DNA of 64,000 nt from Macrosteles quadrilineatus. Its lineage: Eukaryota; Arthropoda; Insecta; Hemiptera; Cicadellidae. The DNA lies in the NCBI RefSeq assembly GCF_028750875.1, contig NW_026542598.1:5766001-5830000 (forward strand), read 5' to 3'. The translations under genes and the position numbers were made by a program. A model generated the notes under the pieces. It was not told where the DNA came from. It worked only from the letters and a program-made list of their open reading frames with translations, and did not search any database. Below are positions 45,950-58,210 of the stretch, piece after piece. Position 1 is the first letter of the stretch. Each line of letters begins with the position of its first letter.

Positions 45950-48397
45950 GCCAATGGGGTTAGTTCTTTGAGTTAACAATTTCAAAACTACCTTTAACTG
46001 TTGATAGTAATTGATACTGCCTTGAGTGCTGTCGCTTGAACAAGTTTACTAGAAGTTGACTACAATAATTTGGGCTGTTGGTTAAACTTAGTTCGTAGAT
46101 GCGATTTGTACAATTGACGGCTGCGACGAATCCCGCGTGAAAGAGGTTCGGAAAACACCTGATAACCGACCACAACTCTCTCAAAAAGGAATCGGGAGAA
46201 TAGAGGGGTCGCTTCAACTTCAAAGCCCTATATCACCAAGGGCTTGCCGAAATATACTGTCGAAGACAAACATATTGGTTTTTCTCGTGAAATCAGTTTT
46301 CAAACTGCAACCATTATATCATCCGTGGGTGTGGGTCATTTGCAGACTTGATGCTGTTGTTTACATTCACTAAACAAACATTAAACTTATAACATTATTG
46401 TATAAGGCATAATATAAAGTACAGATCAATAAAGTAAGACAAACAACATTATAGTATACATAAATTAGAAAGACAATTTAACGATATTTCCGCTTTAATC
46501 ATTGAACTTACGCTATCTATTACAGTATTACGCAAAAACACATAAATTAACCAAAACAATTTGAATTTAAGAATAGTTACAGAAGCTAATCTGTTCATGA
46601 ACAAAACAAAACTTAAATAAAATCAGATTTAACCCTTTCTTTCCTCAATTATGAAAACAGTATACACAAAATTTCTTTTGCTTTTTTCTTTTTATTTAGG
46701 TTAATAGCCATAGTTGACAAAAATGTCATTCACTCTAAAAAAAAAAAAAAAAAAAAAAAATAGAATCGTATCCATAAGGATACTATTGTCTCATAATGTG
46801 CTGCAAGTGATGATGAAGCTTTATTGCTGCATGATCCCAGTTTTCCTGTATGTGCAAAATGACACCATGTTTCCATGCATAACCCCGTCTCCTTTTGGCA
46901 TCCATAGGCATCGGTTGAGGCAGACTACAATAATAATAACAACTTGTATTCATTTTACATCTATAGGCACAAAACAGTGTCAAAGAATATTACAGGTTAA
47001 GATCATATTGTGCCTGGAGTATCCATTTGGAGCTAGTTTTATTTTATTGGTATTCTAAAATTACATGATAAAATTACAGTAAATCTGTAACCATGAAAAA
47101 TGCTTATTTTCATTCTAATGTATCCAAGGAACATAAACGTGATGTTTCTATGGTGATGAAACTATTAAAACAATATAATAACAGATCTCCAAAAGTTGAA
47201 GAAATTCATCTACATCAGTGATTGCGTTCATATCCAACTGAATTATAGTTTTTCGTGTTTTTAATTCAGTGCTACCAACATTGAATAATGCAATTTCCAT
47301 AGAAGAATGTCTGCTTTTTACAGTGCATAGATATCGAAATTTGTGGATATAACTATTTCAATATGAAAAATCAAGAATAATATTAAAATAATAATAATAC
47401 AACAATGTGTTTAAAATATTTAGATACTAAGGTAAGGAAAGGGATAAATTAGCATTTATCTATTAATTTACTAAACATTTCTTTACACTCAAAGACAACA
47501 AGGAAAAATACTAGGCCTACCTTTTTTAAGTCCCTACTTACTTTTTAAGATGGAAGATGTTTTAAAGATTTATTTTTCTTATTTGTAGATCATATTTTGA
47601 AGGGAAATATCTTCTCCGTTTATATGCCCATATAACACCAGCAAAACTTGTCATGATCTGACATGAAGTTTGAAATCTTCAAGCCTTGGCTTTCTTTGTT
47701 TCTTGTAAAATTGGTTGTTATAACCATGCATTTAAATGTCAAGCAAGGTGATTTTCGAACTATTGTAAAAACCTATAATGTTTATACTTTTGATTCAGTC
47801 AAATTAGTAACTACAAAACAGTAGACACAATTTAAACTTGATATCCCTGGCAACTTGATCAATGTACAGTGTTTCTATAATAACGATCGGAGAAGCTAGA
47901 AAAATAGCCATTATTTGATGCAATATTCAATAAACATTTAAAATATACAATAATGGTGCTACGCAATTCCGTCGAGGCGTATGCATTTTGGTGTAGGTAA
48001 ATCGTGTTTAGCTCTAAAAACCGCAGAAATAAATTTTTATCAAAAATGTTTATCCATGTAATGGCTTTACATCTTAGAATAGTTAGGAAAATACATGACT
48101 TAAAACACCATAAAGAACGCTGGACTACGTAAAGGCATATTGATTCGATGTTTTGTAGAAAAATGTGCCAGTCTTGAAGGTCATATTTGAAAGATCAAAA
48201 GATTATTATAACTTATCTTATTTTCACATAAAAACCCCATAAAAAACCACTAAGGAGGTTTTTACTTAGACTTTTATCAAGTGGAAGAATCAGTGAATGG
48301 AAGATGTCGGAGTTATAATAAATCATAGCCTTACGCTTCTCAGCCACTTCTGATTCTTAATCATTTTCCTACAGTTACCTAACAATGTACATGTTCT
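45950..48397. other. Intergenic between B and D
   Basis: AT-rich with an A homopolymer at 46739-46760 and no second copy of any block within the window. The 114-codon plus frame at 46714-47058 starts next to the homopolymer and is treated as chance. Confidence 0.45.
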
Positions 48398-48850
48398 CTC
48401 ACTGATTTGAGAAAGCAAAGTGGCCAATTCGATCATCAGTGAGACAATGTTAACATTGTCTCACTCTAATTACTTTGTCTTACTCCAGATTTGCAACATG
48501 AAGGCACGAAATAGTGAGCGCGTAACATGCAGGCAACATCGTATGCGCGCGAAATACGTTGGCAGCACTGGCTGTAAATCAGCTAGTCAGCTGTTGTACT
48601 GTTGTATTTGTCACTTCACATTAAATGTAATATTAAAAGTTAACTTCTGTGTAAAAATAGGTTATGTTTCTTCACCAATTTATTTGTTTTATGGTAACTG
48701 TAGGAAAAGTATAATGTGCAACTCTAGTGCAAAGTACAATTGCCTCACTCGAGAAACCATTCCTCACTCGCCTACGACTCGTGAGTGAGGATTTCTCTCG
48801 AGTGAGTCAATTACTCACTTTTCTCACTAGTTGCACAAATAACTATAGTC
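48398..48850. mobile_element. Palindrome-rich element
   Basis: Contains a perfect 28-bp palindrome (core GTGAGACAATGTTAAC and inverse, 48438-48465) and, at 48712-48850, a long hairpin whose arms carry 'gtgcaactctagtg' / 'cactagttgcac' and 'ctcactcgagaaa' / 'tttctctcgagtgag'. The central part has 'tatgcgcgcgaaatacg'. Probably a non-autonomous transposon; the 122-codon frame through it is likely chance. Confidence 0.6.
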
Positions 48851-48989
48851 TTTAGAAATGTGAGCTATCTAAAGAAACTATTTCGCTGGAACCTTGACTT
48901 TTGACGGTTCTCTTAAGTTTGCTGAAGTGCCATGATAAAACATGGCATATTTTTAATTTTTTGACCGTCTTTAATAGTATTTTTTTATA

Positions 48990-49115
48990 GCTGACAGAGA
49001 TGATGATTGGAGTGTCCAAGCGAAAATCAATCACCACTTGCCATCTTTTATATGTATTTTACCGTCTTGTGAGTGAACAGTATATAAGTATAAATATATT
49101 CTTGCAGGTGTTTAT
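48990..49115 (+). repeat. Dispersed repeat shared with gene D region, copy 1
   Basis: The 'gattggagtgtccaagcg', 'tgccatcttttatatgta' and 'ttaccgtcttgtgagt' blocks recur at 57165-57265 in the same orientation. Confidence 0.75.
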
Positions 49116-49926
49116 TATATGTGTTTTAGCACTTCAAAACAACTAAACAATAACTGTGTTTTATTATTATTACTCAATAAATATTAAACTAAATTGTATT
49201 TAGACTTTTCCACAAGTTTTAAGGTTTTGTAATTTAGTGTAAACTAGTTTGAAAGTAAAGTCAGAATATTTTGGATACTTTGTAATTCCATTTAACTAAG
49301 CTATTCGTATTTACAATTCAACAACTCGCAGCGTGACTTAAGATTGACTCAAAGGTGACGATTTATCGTCTTTATCTACAGATATTTTCCCTTTATAGAC
49401 TAATCTTGGAAATTTTACTTAAGATATGTAGCGTTGCAACCTGCGTGTGGACAGGTGCGTATACAATACGTCTAGACACTCATGTTCACCTGCGAGTAAA
49501 TTTTATACTTTTCGAGGGTTACTTGAATTGAGAAACGAAGCATAAATTTATTTTTCAGTATCATATATACGGTATGTAAAAGTATTTGGCCCAAAGAGTT
49601 GTTTTCTACCTTTCTACTGGTCTGTACCGAAAGCATATGGTTGACAGTTGTTACCACACAGCCGTGCGTCATACACACGTGACGATGAGTAGAGAACGTT
49701 GGCCTATCAACCTCACTCATATGCTACAAGGTTTTAGGCATTTGACTATAACATTAATAGTCAAAGCTATAACTTAGAAGTTTTCGTTTAGCTCATAAAA
49801 AAGCGAATTGCAGCAGATTAAAATTTTCTCTTGATAGCTTTTTTCACCTGAAACCAATACTTTTTCACATAGCCTACTTAGAAAAAACATTACTACGACT
49901 TTCTGGTATAAGTTTCTCGTTTTGGC
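49116..49926. other. Intergenic, no gene
   Basis: Small frames at 49472-49720 (-) and 49586-49777 (+) overlap each other and have no motif. Confidence 0.45.
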
Positions 49927-50560
49927 AATTTTCCCTATAGGGAAGACCATGACCCGGGACCTTTGTCCTTTTTAATTTTGCTGTCTTCTGAGGAAAAATC
50001 CACCATTCGTTCAAATTGTTTAGTCAAGTAATTTCTTTTTCCGAATTTGAAGCTATTTGGCTTTAAGATTTAGGGTGTTAGGTGGGGTATCGTGAATGAA
50101 TTCGCGAACGACAATGGTTGGACTATGGGAACGGAGATTAATGGGCTGTTTTATGGGGCAAACATAGGGTTTTCCCATATCTGACTAAAAAACATAATTT
50201 AAAATATTAATTTTTTTATTAAAATTTTTTATAATCAAGTACGTTGAAGTATTGTTGTACCTTGTGCCTAATGGTTACTGATAAAATAAAAAACGTAAAT
50301 TTCTAATTCCTTCATTAGCCTATATTTAAAGAGAAATTGAAAACGTTTGTGTTTGTAGTTTGTACATGATATTTGGCAAATTTATTTATTTTATCTTATG
50401 CTATTAACGTTTGGTCAACAAACACGTTTTACCTTCCCCATATCGTCAAACCTAGGCATTCGTTACATCTATTGTTATTATAACGTGGATAAATACGTAT
50501 TATTTATGGAAATATTTTAGTAAAAATTCAATCAGACAAGTTGAAATTCGTGCTTAAGTT
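49927..50560 (+). mobile_element. Family X copy
   Basis: Starts 'gcaattttccctataggg', continues with 'ccatgacccgggaccttt', 'ccaccattcgttcaaatt', 'gactatgggaacggag' and 'gggctgttttatgggg', and ends near 'gttgaaattcgtgctt'. The AT microsatellite and part of the middle are missing. Confidence 0.75.
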
Positions 50561-50753
50561 TACTTTACAAAATCTCGTTTGTTTTATTCCACGTTGCTAT
50601 ATATTTTAATATTTTTGATAAGTGCTTTACTTCATGTACTAAACGTTAATTAGTGCTTTATGCATATTATTTATACCCTTTACTAGTACATCCGCACTTT
50701 CCTCTGATAACTAATTTAGGTTAAGGCCACTTGTTAGTAAGGTCTATTTAGAT

Positions 50754-50930
50754 GGGAGCGAGCTGGCGTAGTGGTTAGAGCGCGGGACTTCAGTCCCTGA
50801 GGTCCCGTGTTCGATCCCCGCCAAGTCATCAATGGATTTTATCTAAGTGATAATGCCGCAACCCCTAGGTCTAGCCTGAAGTAATGTGAAAAACAATCCC
50901 AGGCTCGTGCCTAGCGTCCTGAGGACAAAA
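50754..50930 (+). mobile_element. tRNA-derived SINE with 15-bp target-site duplication
   Basis: A 177-bp element. The A box TGGCGTAGTGG is at 50764-50774 and the B box GTTCGATCC at 50809-50817, a normal pol III promoter spacing. The 3' part 'tagcctgaagtaatgtga' and 'caatcccaggctcgtgcc' is not tRNA. The perfect 15-bp direct repeat AAGGTCTATTTAGAT flanks it at 50739-50753 and 50931-50945, so insertion is recent. A diverged copy lies at 24314-24475. Confidence 0.93.
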
Positions 50931-50945
50931 AAGGTCTATTTAGAT

Positions 50946-51768
50946 AGGTGACATGCATTTGGTTTAGAGGCTGTTAGAGCTTCGCAGGCCGACCGTATAC
51001 TTTACGCTATTATGATTTGTGGACTATATGATACACTTGTTGCCTCTGGTATTAACTTTATCGCCAACTTTCTATAAAACACTTCAACGAAAAATTATCT
51101 AAGAGCCTTATTGTTTATCCAACCAAAATCCTCTTTTAAATTATAATTAAATTAGATATAAGAGATAAATGGTATGATAACTACATAGATGTTCATAGAT
51201 GTAAGAGGACTACGCATGTTCTTATTATAGTTTAAGATTCTCTCCAAAAATAGATTCATTGTGGGAGTGTGATAGATTAATCCCGGTTTTCAATGAAAAA
51301 TATTTAATTTGACCACATTTGAATCTTCTAAAATTGTTTTCATCGTGTTATGTGCTCGTTAAGCTAACGACCACAGTTAGAGTAACTAAAAGTCGCGTAT
51401 CATCGGTCTTAGAAAATATTTTTATGTTCAGTTTTATGTTTTTAAGTATTCGAATTGTGCCACTTATTTTGTACTTTTCAATCGATCATCCGTTTTATAC
51501 CTAAATTATACGAGCTGGGTGAATAATGTACTAAATTAAACCAAACTAAGATAATGAAGAGATTAAAAAAAGGGTTTCGTGACTGGTAATTTTGTCCGTT
51601 TACAATTTCAAACCGAAATAAACTGTAAATTTAACAAAAAATTAATTTTAAAATTGTTTAATGAATCATGTTTATTGAACAATGGCCGCGAGTTATTTTA
51701 CCATTTTAATTCAACAAAATCGTTTATGATACGTATCATACTCAAAAAGAGAATAATTTGGGTTTAAC
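50946..51768. other. Intergenic, no gene
   Basis: AT-rich; small frames at 51319-51504 and 51579-51767 have no features. Confidence 0.45.
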
Positions 51769-51784
51769 ATGTCCTGTTGTTTAA

Positions 51785-52150
51785 AGTGGGGACACGACGT
51801 CCAAATGTCACGAAACCCATCAGATATCATTTTTGAGCTGTCTCATGACGTCCAATATAAACTATTCGACTTTAGCACGACGTCCAAATCTTACCATGTC
51901 CAAAAGTACAGTGACAGCAAGGAACATAGACTCTGTACACTCGTTGGTCATCGTGGGACGTCATCTAGTTGTTAGTTAATTTCATAATAAATGTAATCTC
52001 TTGACTTGGCCAATGCAATGTATTGACTTTGATGGGATTGGTCGTCGTGCGACAGTGCACGTTATACTCTTAAAAAGTAGCAGTAACACAACGTCCAATT
52101 CTAAAGCCGCTGCCATTTTATGTACGACGTCCAATAGTCCAACGCTGTCG
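51785..52150. repeat. Cluster of GACGTCCAA motifs
   Basis: The motif ACGACGTCCAA or a one-base variant occurs at about 51794, 51845, 51878, 52089 and 52123, with a further GACGTCAT at about 51958 and a broken CATGTCCAAA at 51896. The central GACGTC is palindromic and CRE-like. It ends about 900 bp upstream of gene D and could be an internal repeat of a transposon or a cluster of binding sites. Confidence 0.6.
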
Positions 52151-52884
52151 CGCGAAGACCAGAGCTCCTGCATACGGTGAATACCGCAATACATGATTGA
52201 GCGTATACTGCTAGAACCTTTAAGGTTTTTAAATAGCAAAAGATATTATTATTTTCATATATTGGAAAACTTTAAATCAAACTGCTCCCTTTTTTAGGGA
52301 AAATTTTTATTTCTTTAATATACTTTTATACGGTGTGAATCAGGCCATCCTTGCATCATACTTTTAAGTCAACCTATTGTACATTTTAAAAAAGGTCTTG
52401 CTGGATTAGACTGCGGATGAAATTGTTGCTGTGCTCGTATAATACAAGTTTATGTTTTCGGTGAATTATGTAAAGAAATAGTGTTTGAAGTATATTAGAA
52501 ATACTTTTATATTTGTTGTTGTTGTTGAAAAGTGTAAGCATAATTTGGAAATGATATATTTTAAGTTGGGATGATCTATATGTTTATGGTCTTGCACGAA
52601 TTTTGTTATAGTTGTTTTGAAGTGGTCACCCAATCAATCACTAAGCCCTAGGTGTCGTTGGATAGGTCTTGGACATAACTAAAATCTTTCCGTTACAATG
52701 TGACAAACAACAAGCTTATTTACCTAAAACACATTTTGTGATATGGCTGTGAATCTATCCACAAGTGTCATGGATCCTGCAGCATGGTCTGATTTTTTAG
52801 TGGGGCATTGGTCACAAGGTCCGCAGTAACCCCGTAGTAATAGCATGTGTTAATTACATTACACAAGTGATACTCCTCAGTGGG
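52151..52884. other. Upstream region of gene D, no gene
   Basis: AT-rich; no exon or repeat recognised. The homology with the gene B upstream region starts only near 52885. Confidence 0.45.
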
Positions 52885-53053
52885 ACTATCGAGTTTGAAT
52901 CTACTAACTAGTGTAGGTATGCCGCAAAGCATTTGCGTAAGAACTTTGGTATGAAATGTTGTAAACAGGAAAACACAGTAATTGGTGCCGCATGTCGAAT
53001 CGTCCCACATCCAGTTCTATCACTCTTGCAGTTGTGCAGTCGGCGTTGACACC
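52885..53053 (+). promoter_or_regulatory. Promoter-proximal region of gene D
   Basis: Partner of the gene B block at 45373-45540. The dyad CGCAAAGCATTTGCG lies at 52923-52937, 131 nt before the ATG, the same distance as in gene B. The last 12 nt before ATG are identical in the two genes. Confidence 0.65.
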
Positions 53054-56000
53054 ATGCTGCTTATATTGCTGTTAATGGTGAGTATAATATGTTTAGAAGA
53101 AATATTTCTTGTTAAATAACTGGCTATAACCTGCTCAGTTAAATATTATATATACGAGTATGTTACATGTTTTTATGGGAAAGACAAAACCCCTGATTAA
53201 ATTGTCTTCTAGTTGTATCTACGGCTGGCCCCACTAGACTACCACTTTTGGAACCTTATGTCATTATATCTGGGTTTGATTATGATCCTACCCTACCTGA
53301 TTAATTTTTTTTACATAATTTACGTGATTTGAAGAGTTTAAGCCCACATTTATCCATAGGTTCATAGGTTATCCATGAAATAAATCAGAGCAGGTCTATT
53401 TGACACGTAGACATTCATCTTTATTGGAAAACCTTCTACCCTTAAAGCTAATGATTGTAAATAAATCATGGATATTAAGAAATGCTCCAATTGTTTAATA
53501 TTAATAAAAAATAAAAAAATTAATAAATCCGTCAAGTTTCGCTATTTTTTAGTTTCCTGTTTTCCATTTCACGAAGAGGCAATACATTTTTAGTTATAGG
53601 AGTATTTCTGTTAACTTTAGGATTATTTTATATTCCTATACTTAAGACGCCACAGAGAGCGGCAACTCGTATTTTTCAAGTGAAGAGACTGGACTCAGTT
53701 GTAAATAAAATTGTTTAATTTTTTGTGTTTTACGTTTGCCACGATTACTGGATAATGTGGCAACGTAGTTCCAAGTGATTGTATTATTTTGTATTTATTT
53801 GTTTTGAAGGAATAAACTCATTATTTCATTATTTCATATTAGGTTGTTAGCATCATGTCATTTGTAAACAGCACTAATTCATCCAGCATTACACAATAGG
53901 TTTAAAACACGATAGGTAATCTTTGTAATCTTGTTTCAGGGTTTTGTGCCTAATTTATATGCGGCAAAAGGTAGGATTGGTTATTTTATACATATTTAAC
54001 ATAGATCTATAGCGTGGTTAGTTTTATGTTTTAGTTAATACTGTCTGTGTAAGTATCTAATAACTACAGTCTACAAATGATAAGTGTGGCTCGATATCTG
54101 AGGGTAGAAAAGTTCGTTGTTACGATTAAGGACTACCATTAAGCACAGTATGGTAGTCCTTTCAAAAATTGCATAACCGAATGTAGAAAGATAACTGATA
54201 ACTCGGTTGTTTGTCATCCGACTTTAACAAAAAAGGTCTCACTTTATTTGGCTTTTGCGTCTTTATCTTTTTGATCATAAAACAATGTTCTTAATCCTTA
54301 CGGATTTCATTTTGACATTAGGATTTTTAAACGGCCGTCATATTGAAACGGCTAGAGATATTAGAACATAATTTTGTAAGCTCTTTTTACTTTCTAGCAT
54401 ACACATTTTTACCAATTTTGAAATTTATATCTTGAAAATCGTCTAAGATATAAAATATTAATTTTAAATCAAAAACAGACCGACAACAGAAATCTAGGCA
54501 TTTTAGATCCATACTTATACCACATTGTATGTTTGTCTTAACCCAAGAAACACATCCACAAAATATATTCAGACAATTTGGAAACACCCTGCATGTGCTA
54601 AAGCCTAACTTTGACTATTGATTTAACTAAAGGTTCCATACCCGTGTTAATGCTGTGGTCAAATTTGTAACAAAATCGTCGTAGGTGATGTGAGCTACTG
54701 ACAGATATTAATGATGTTGATTACTGATTACTGTGTCATACACGGTCCTTTTACCAAACCTACACAACGACTTATTATGCTATAGCAACTGTTAGGACCC
54801 ATTAACTATGTCAACATAAAAGAATAAAGTAGAAAATAATAATGCTAGATACATTAGGGCATTCTGTGACTGGCTCACTCACTATGTTACTTTTAATAAG
54901 TGGTGATAACTGGTCTATACAGATAGGATGTCTACTACAATATCATATCGGCTATAGTAATACATTTTTACAAAATAATTTATCCTTTATAGACATTACT
55001 TTGATTTGGTGTCAATATGATTTTTTTCCTGATGATGAGTCATTGCCAAATGAAAAAAAGTGTAAGGCTAACGCATTAGTCTTATCTCCATTTTTGTCTG
55101 ATGCGCTTCAAAATAAGACCGGTTACAACTAGTTTGCACAGAATGCTAAGTCAGGTAGGATTTATTGATGATCGACCCCCACAACTGAATGTGAATGTAA
55201 GACGAGTGAAGAAACAAGTGTAGATTGGAGTATGAAGTAAGATTACCTGTGTAGCTTTGTCACTGACCAACATTTTTCTTTAGTCAGGACAATTGATTAC
55301 ATTTATCAAGGGCAGCTGGCCCCAGTGCTGAATCATCAAAAAGCTACGGACTTTTTATGAAGTAATATAGTGTTTTAATTTATTATATTGGGTAAAAAGG
55401 TGATCATCCCATCAAGTTTCCTATAATAGTGTCAACCTGTAAAAACGCTAATCAAGATTAACGTCCTAATCATTTAAAATATTTGAAATCATAAGTAACC
55501 GTGTTTAATATTTTAGTTATACATTATGTATATATTCCTAATCAAATGCTGAATTCCAGAACAATTAATTATTACACATACATACAACAATACCTGTTTT
55601 CTAGTTTTCAATGTCCTTGATGAAGTGCCGTCAAATCTCCCTAGAGGTGCTAGAACAACCGTGAAAACGACATTGTACGCGAAAAATCACATGGTCCAAT
55701 GTTATGAAATTGGCGATGGAGTCAGAAGTGCCTTGGAAATAAGAGCATCCGATCTCAATGGTATGGTAATTGTCTACAACCCAAAGAAAGAAGCACTTGC
55801 AGTTCTATTTGTGGGCAGTTGTGATGACACCATTGGAAATGAAATACGTGCCCAGGGAAATGATGTGGATATACATTTGAGTGGAGGTTTATGGTCGTAT
55901 GTACGAAATACAAAGCGTACGACGGGTACTGCGGGACAACCAGAACTACCAGACACAGTTTGGACAAAAACCAAAGGTATGGTTAGGATTTAGTCGTAAT

Positions 56001-58210
56001 ACGGAGTAGAGAAATGCAAAGTAGTGAATGTATTAAACTTATTTTTTTCTTATTTATTTTATGGTTATCAGTTTCTGTGTTTACTTTAAAGGGGTTTTTT
56101 TCTTTGAAATTTGACATAAATGCAAATACTTTAATCAACCGTATAAACAGACATTCAAACTTTCGTCAGAATAATAATTTTATGATTAAGACACTACTCA
56201 TAATCAAAATACCGGGGGACCGAGCCATGGCCCGGGATCGGTTTATTTCGATTGTAAAAGCTATATAAAGGAAATTCACGATTTTTCTCAGCTTGGCTTT
56301 TACTATTTAAGTTTCAGTGGATTTTAAATTTATCATGGTGGAATTATAATCTGGAAATCGACAACACATTAATTTATTTGACTTTTAATGGTAAAATCAC
56401 TCGTTTATAATAGCCTGTTTAAATATAAACAGCTGATATAATATTGAAGTTTAAATTCTAGTTTACATAAAATAAATAAAATTTAAAATATAACTATATA
56501 ACTACAGCATATTATGTATATTTATTTTAACTTTTCAACCAAAGTTCGCTTGGCAGGAGAGAGCCACATAAAATAATCAGTAATTGATCGGAACTAGTAT
56601 TCCCTATATCAAATAATCTTCAGGGTAACGTTTGTAACAATCGTTCCTTAGTTAGCGTCTGTCCATGTGCCTTATTATATTATATTATATTATAAGTCAT
56701 GGCAAAGGTAACTTTTACGGGAAATTCCTTCTTAGTCAGTTTGAAAGGACAACAAAGTATTGCGTAGTATGCCACTCTTTGATAGTGTAGGTGCCCAAGT
56801 GAGCTACAACCAATCTTGGACCCTGTTTAGGTTTCCCATTAACATAATAATAGAACTTTTTAGCCTGGGTTTATGGGGTGATGAACCTAAAGGGCTTTAT
56901 GAGTTAAAAAACTGTAATGTATACAACAGAGCGTTCTACGTGTCTTGGTAAAGAACAATATTCGAACTGAACCTAAAAGGCTTTATGAGTTAAAAAACCT
57001 CTAATGTTTACAACCGAGCGTTTATACGTAACTCGGTAAAGAAAATATTAAAACTGATTTAAACAGTTTTCTGCCAATAACAAATTCGATACAACATAAC
57101 CATTCATTGAAACCTTTAATAAAGAAAAGGTACTTACATACATTTTACCATTCGCCTATTGGGTCTGATAATGAGTGTCCAATCGAAATTGATCACTCCT
57201 TACCATCTTTTTTGTATATTTACCGTCTTGTGAGTAACAGTATAAGCGTAAATATATGTTTTCAGTGTTATAAGACGTTTCTTTTGTTTACTTTCCGTAA
57301 AGAAAAGGTAAGAGGTGATGTTTGAACATGGATTTCTTAAATATACATAGAATGGTTGATAGGGATGTTAAATATTAAGCCTTTGTCGTAAATAAAGAAA
57401 TCTAAAATCTAAAGAAATCATGCGGAGCTTACTTTTGAATTTTTATTGTTTGGACTTCTTTAAATAATTGATTTTATCTCTGGACAGACTAAGTATGTTG
57501 GAGGTCATGGATTAAGTAAAAACAAATCACTCCAATTTGAGAAGTAAATATTCGTTTGTTTTGAATAATTTAATTCACATGTTTCAGCTGATCGAATACT
57601 GTAAATAAACCTATCAAGTCTAAATTACTTGTTGAATAGGGTAATAGATCGGTTGTACGACAAACTACTGAATAATGAGTTATTTGTATATTTCTCCGGT
57701 GTAGTGGGTAAACAATCTTTATAGTGACACCTCAGTTAGGGAAATTGGTGAAGAAATGAGGCAATTATGGCATACTGACAAAACAAAGCACTTTAGATAT
57801 TATAGTATGTTTAGATAATTAGTGCAGGTAATAATCTGATTGGAGAACAATACCAGATACAATACTACTGCACTTTGGGACAAAGAAGTCTGTCCTTGGG
57901 AAGCTGTGGCTGCTGGGCTATTGAAGACAGCAACGTGGTCCAGGGTTATAGCAGGGGGAGTGTACTCATCAGAGGGAAAAGGCATCTTCTATAGGGTCTG
58001 AAGCAGCAATGTCATGGTGGGGGGGGGGGGGGGGCAATGAAATGGTCAAAAAGGCACAAGATCATGTGACTTAAGTAACTGATAGTAAAAATGGTAATCA
58101 GCAACAATTTTCTCAGTCACAGTTTTATTACTAATGCAAGTTTGACTTACAAAAACAAAGCTAAATTATCAACGTAATCACATTTCTTATTTGTTTTAGG
58201 TGGTTCATAA
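53054..58210 (+). CDS. Gene D: secreted single-domain family member
   Basis: Exons: 53054-53077 (MLLILLLM), 53941-53971 (GFVPNLYAAK plus one base), 55605-55976 (domain) and a proposed short terminal exon 58200-58210 that adds GGS and a TAA stop. Total 438 nt, 145 residues. The first three exons are well supported by splice sites, frame and homology with gene B; the terminal exon is less certain. Domain landmarks: VKTTLYAKNHMVQCYEI, GSCDDTIGNEIR, SGGLWSYVRNTKRTTG and LPDTVWTKTK. Only the two core cysteines are present. Introns 1 and 2 match gene B in many blocks. Presumably secreted; function unknown. Confidence 0.75.
53500..53850. mobile_element. Insertion in gene D intron 1
   Basis: Intron 1 of D is about 350 bp longer than intron 1 of B, and the extra sequence falls here. 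It ends in 'ggaataaactcattatttca' with a short repeated tail, as in retroposed elements. The type was not identified. Confidence 0.45.
54290..54595 (-). mobile_element. CAGGGTG-ended element fragment in gene D intron 2
   Basis: On the minus strand the sequence starts 'cagggtgtttccaaattgtc', a terminus type like the foldback elements. The interior includes 'gccgtttcaatatgacggcc', an imperfect palindrome. The opposite end was not found; the 66-codon frame in it is not a gene. Confidence 0.45.
55605..55976 (+). CDS. Gene D exon 3: domain
   Basis: Enters in phase 1 after tgttttctag (Val) and ends in phase 1 at ACC AAA G|gtatgg. It encodes 123 complete codons plus split codons at the ends. It is the member closest to a family consensus and aligns with B with few gaps. 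Reading through the donor would end at a TAG at 55991-55993. Confidence 0.85.
56205..56280. mobile_element. Family X fragment in gene D intron 3
   Basis: Contains 'ccatggcccgggatcggttt' and 'aaggaaattcacg', which resemble the left-end region of family X. Confidence 0.45.
56882..57065 (+). repeat. Two-copy tandem duplication, unit ~92 bp
   Basis: The unit starting 'gaacctaaagggctttatga' is repeated at 56975 with a few changes ('gaacctaaaaggctttatga'). Both contain 'gagttaaaaaac', 'gagcgtt' and 'tcggtaaag'-like blocks. Confidence 0.85.
57165..57265 (+). repeat. Dispersed repeat, copy 2 (gene D intron 3)
   Basis: Partner of 48990-49115: 'gagtgtccaatcgaaa', 'ttaccatctttt' and 'tttaccgtcttgtgagt' are shared. 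Confidence 0.75.
58019..58034. repeat. G homopolymer
   Basis: An uninterrupted run of 16 G residues in gene D's proposed third intron; unusual in such AT-rich sequence and prone to length variation or assembly error. Confidence 0.9.

Noticed and set aside
46714..47058. 114-codon ORF starting in a lysine run
   Set aside because: The lysines come from an A homopolymer; the rest has no coding features.
48420..48788. 122-codon ORF as a gene
   Set aside because: Runs through two palindromes of a probable transposon.
50754..50830. Functional tRNA gene
   Set aside because: A and B boxes are present, but no full cloverleaf with paired acceptor stem was apparent, and the block is the head of a SINE with target duplications.
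51769..51975. 68-codon ORF as a gene
   Set aside because: The frame runs through the GACGTC motif cluster; no splice sites, motif or homology.
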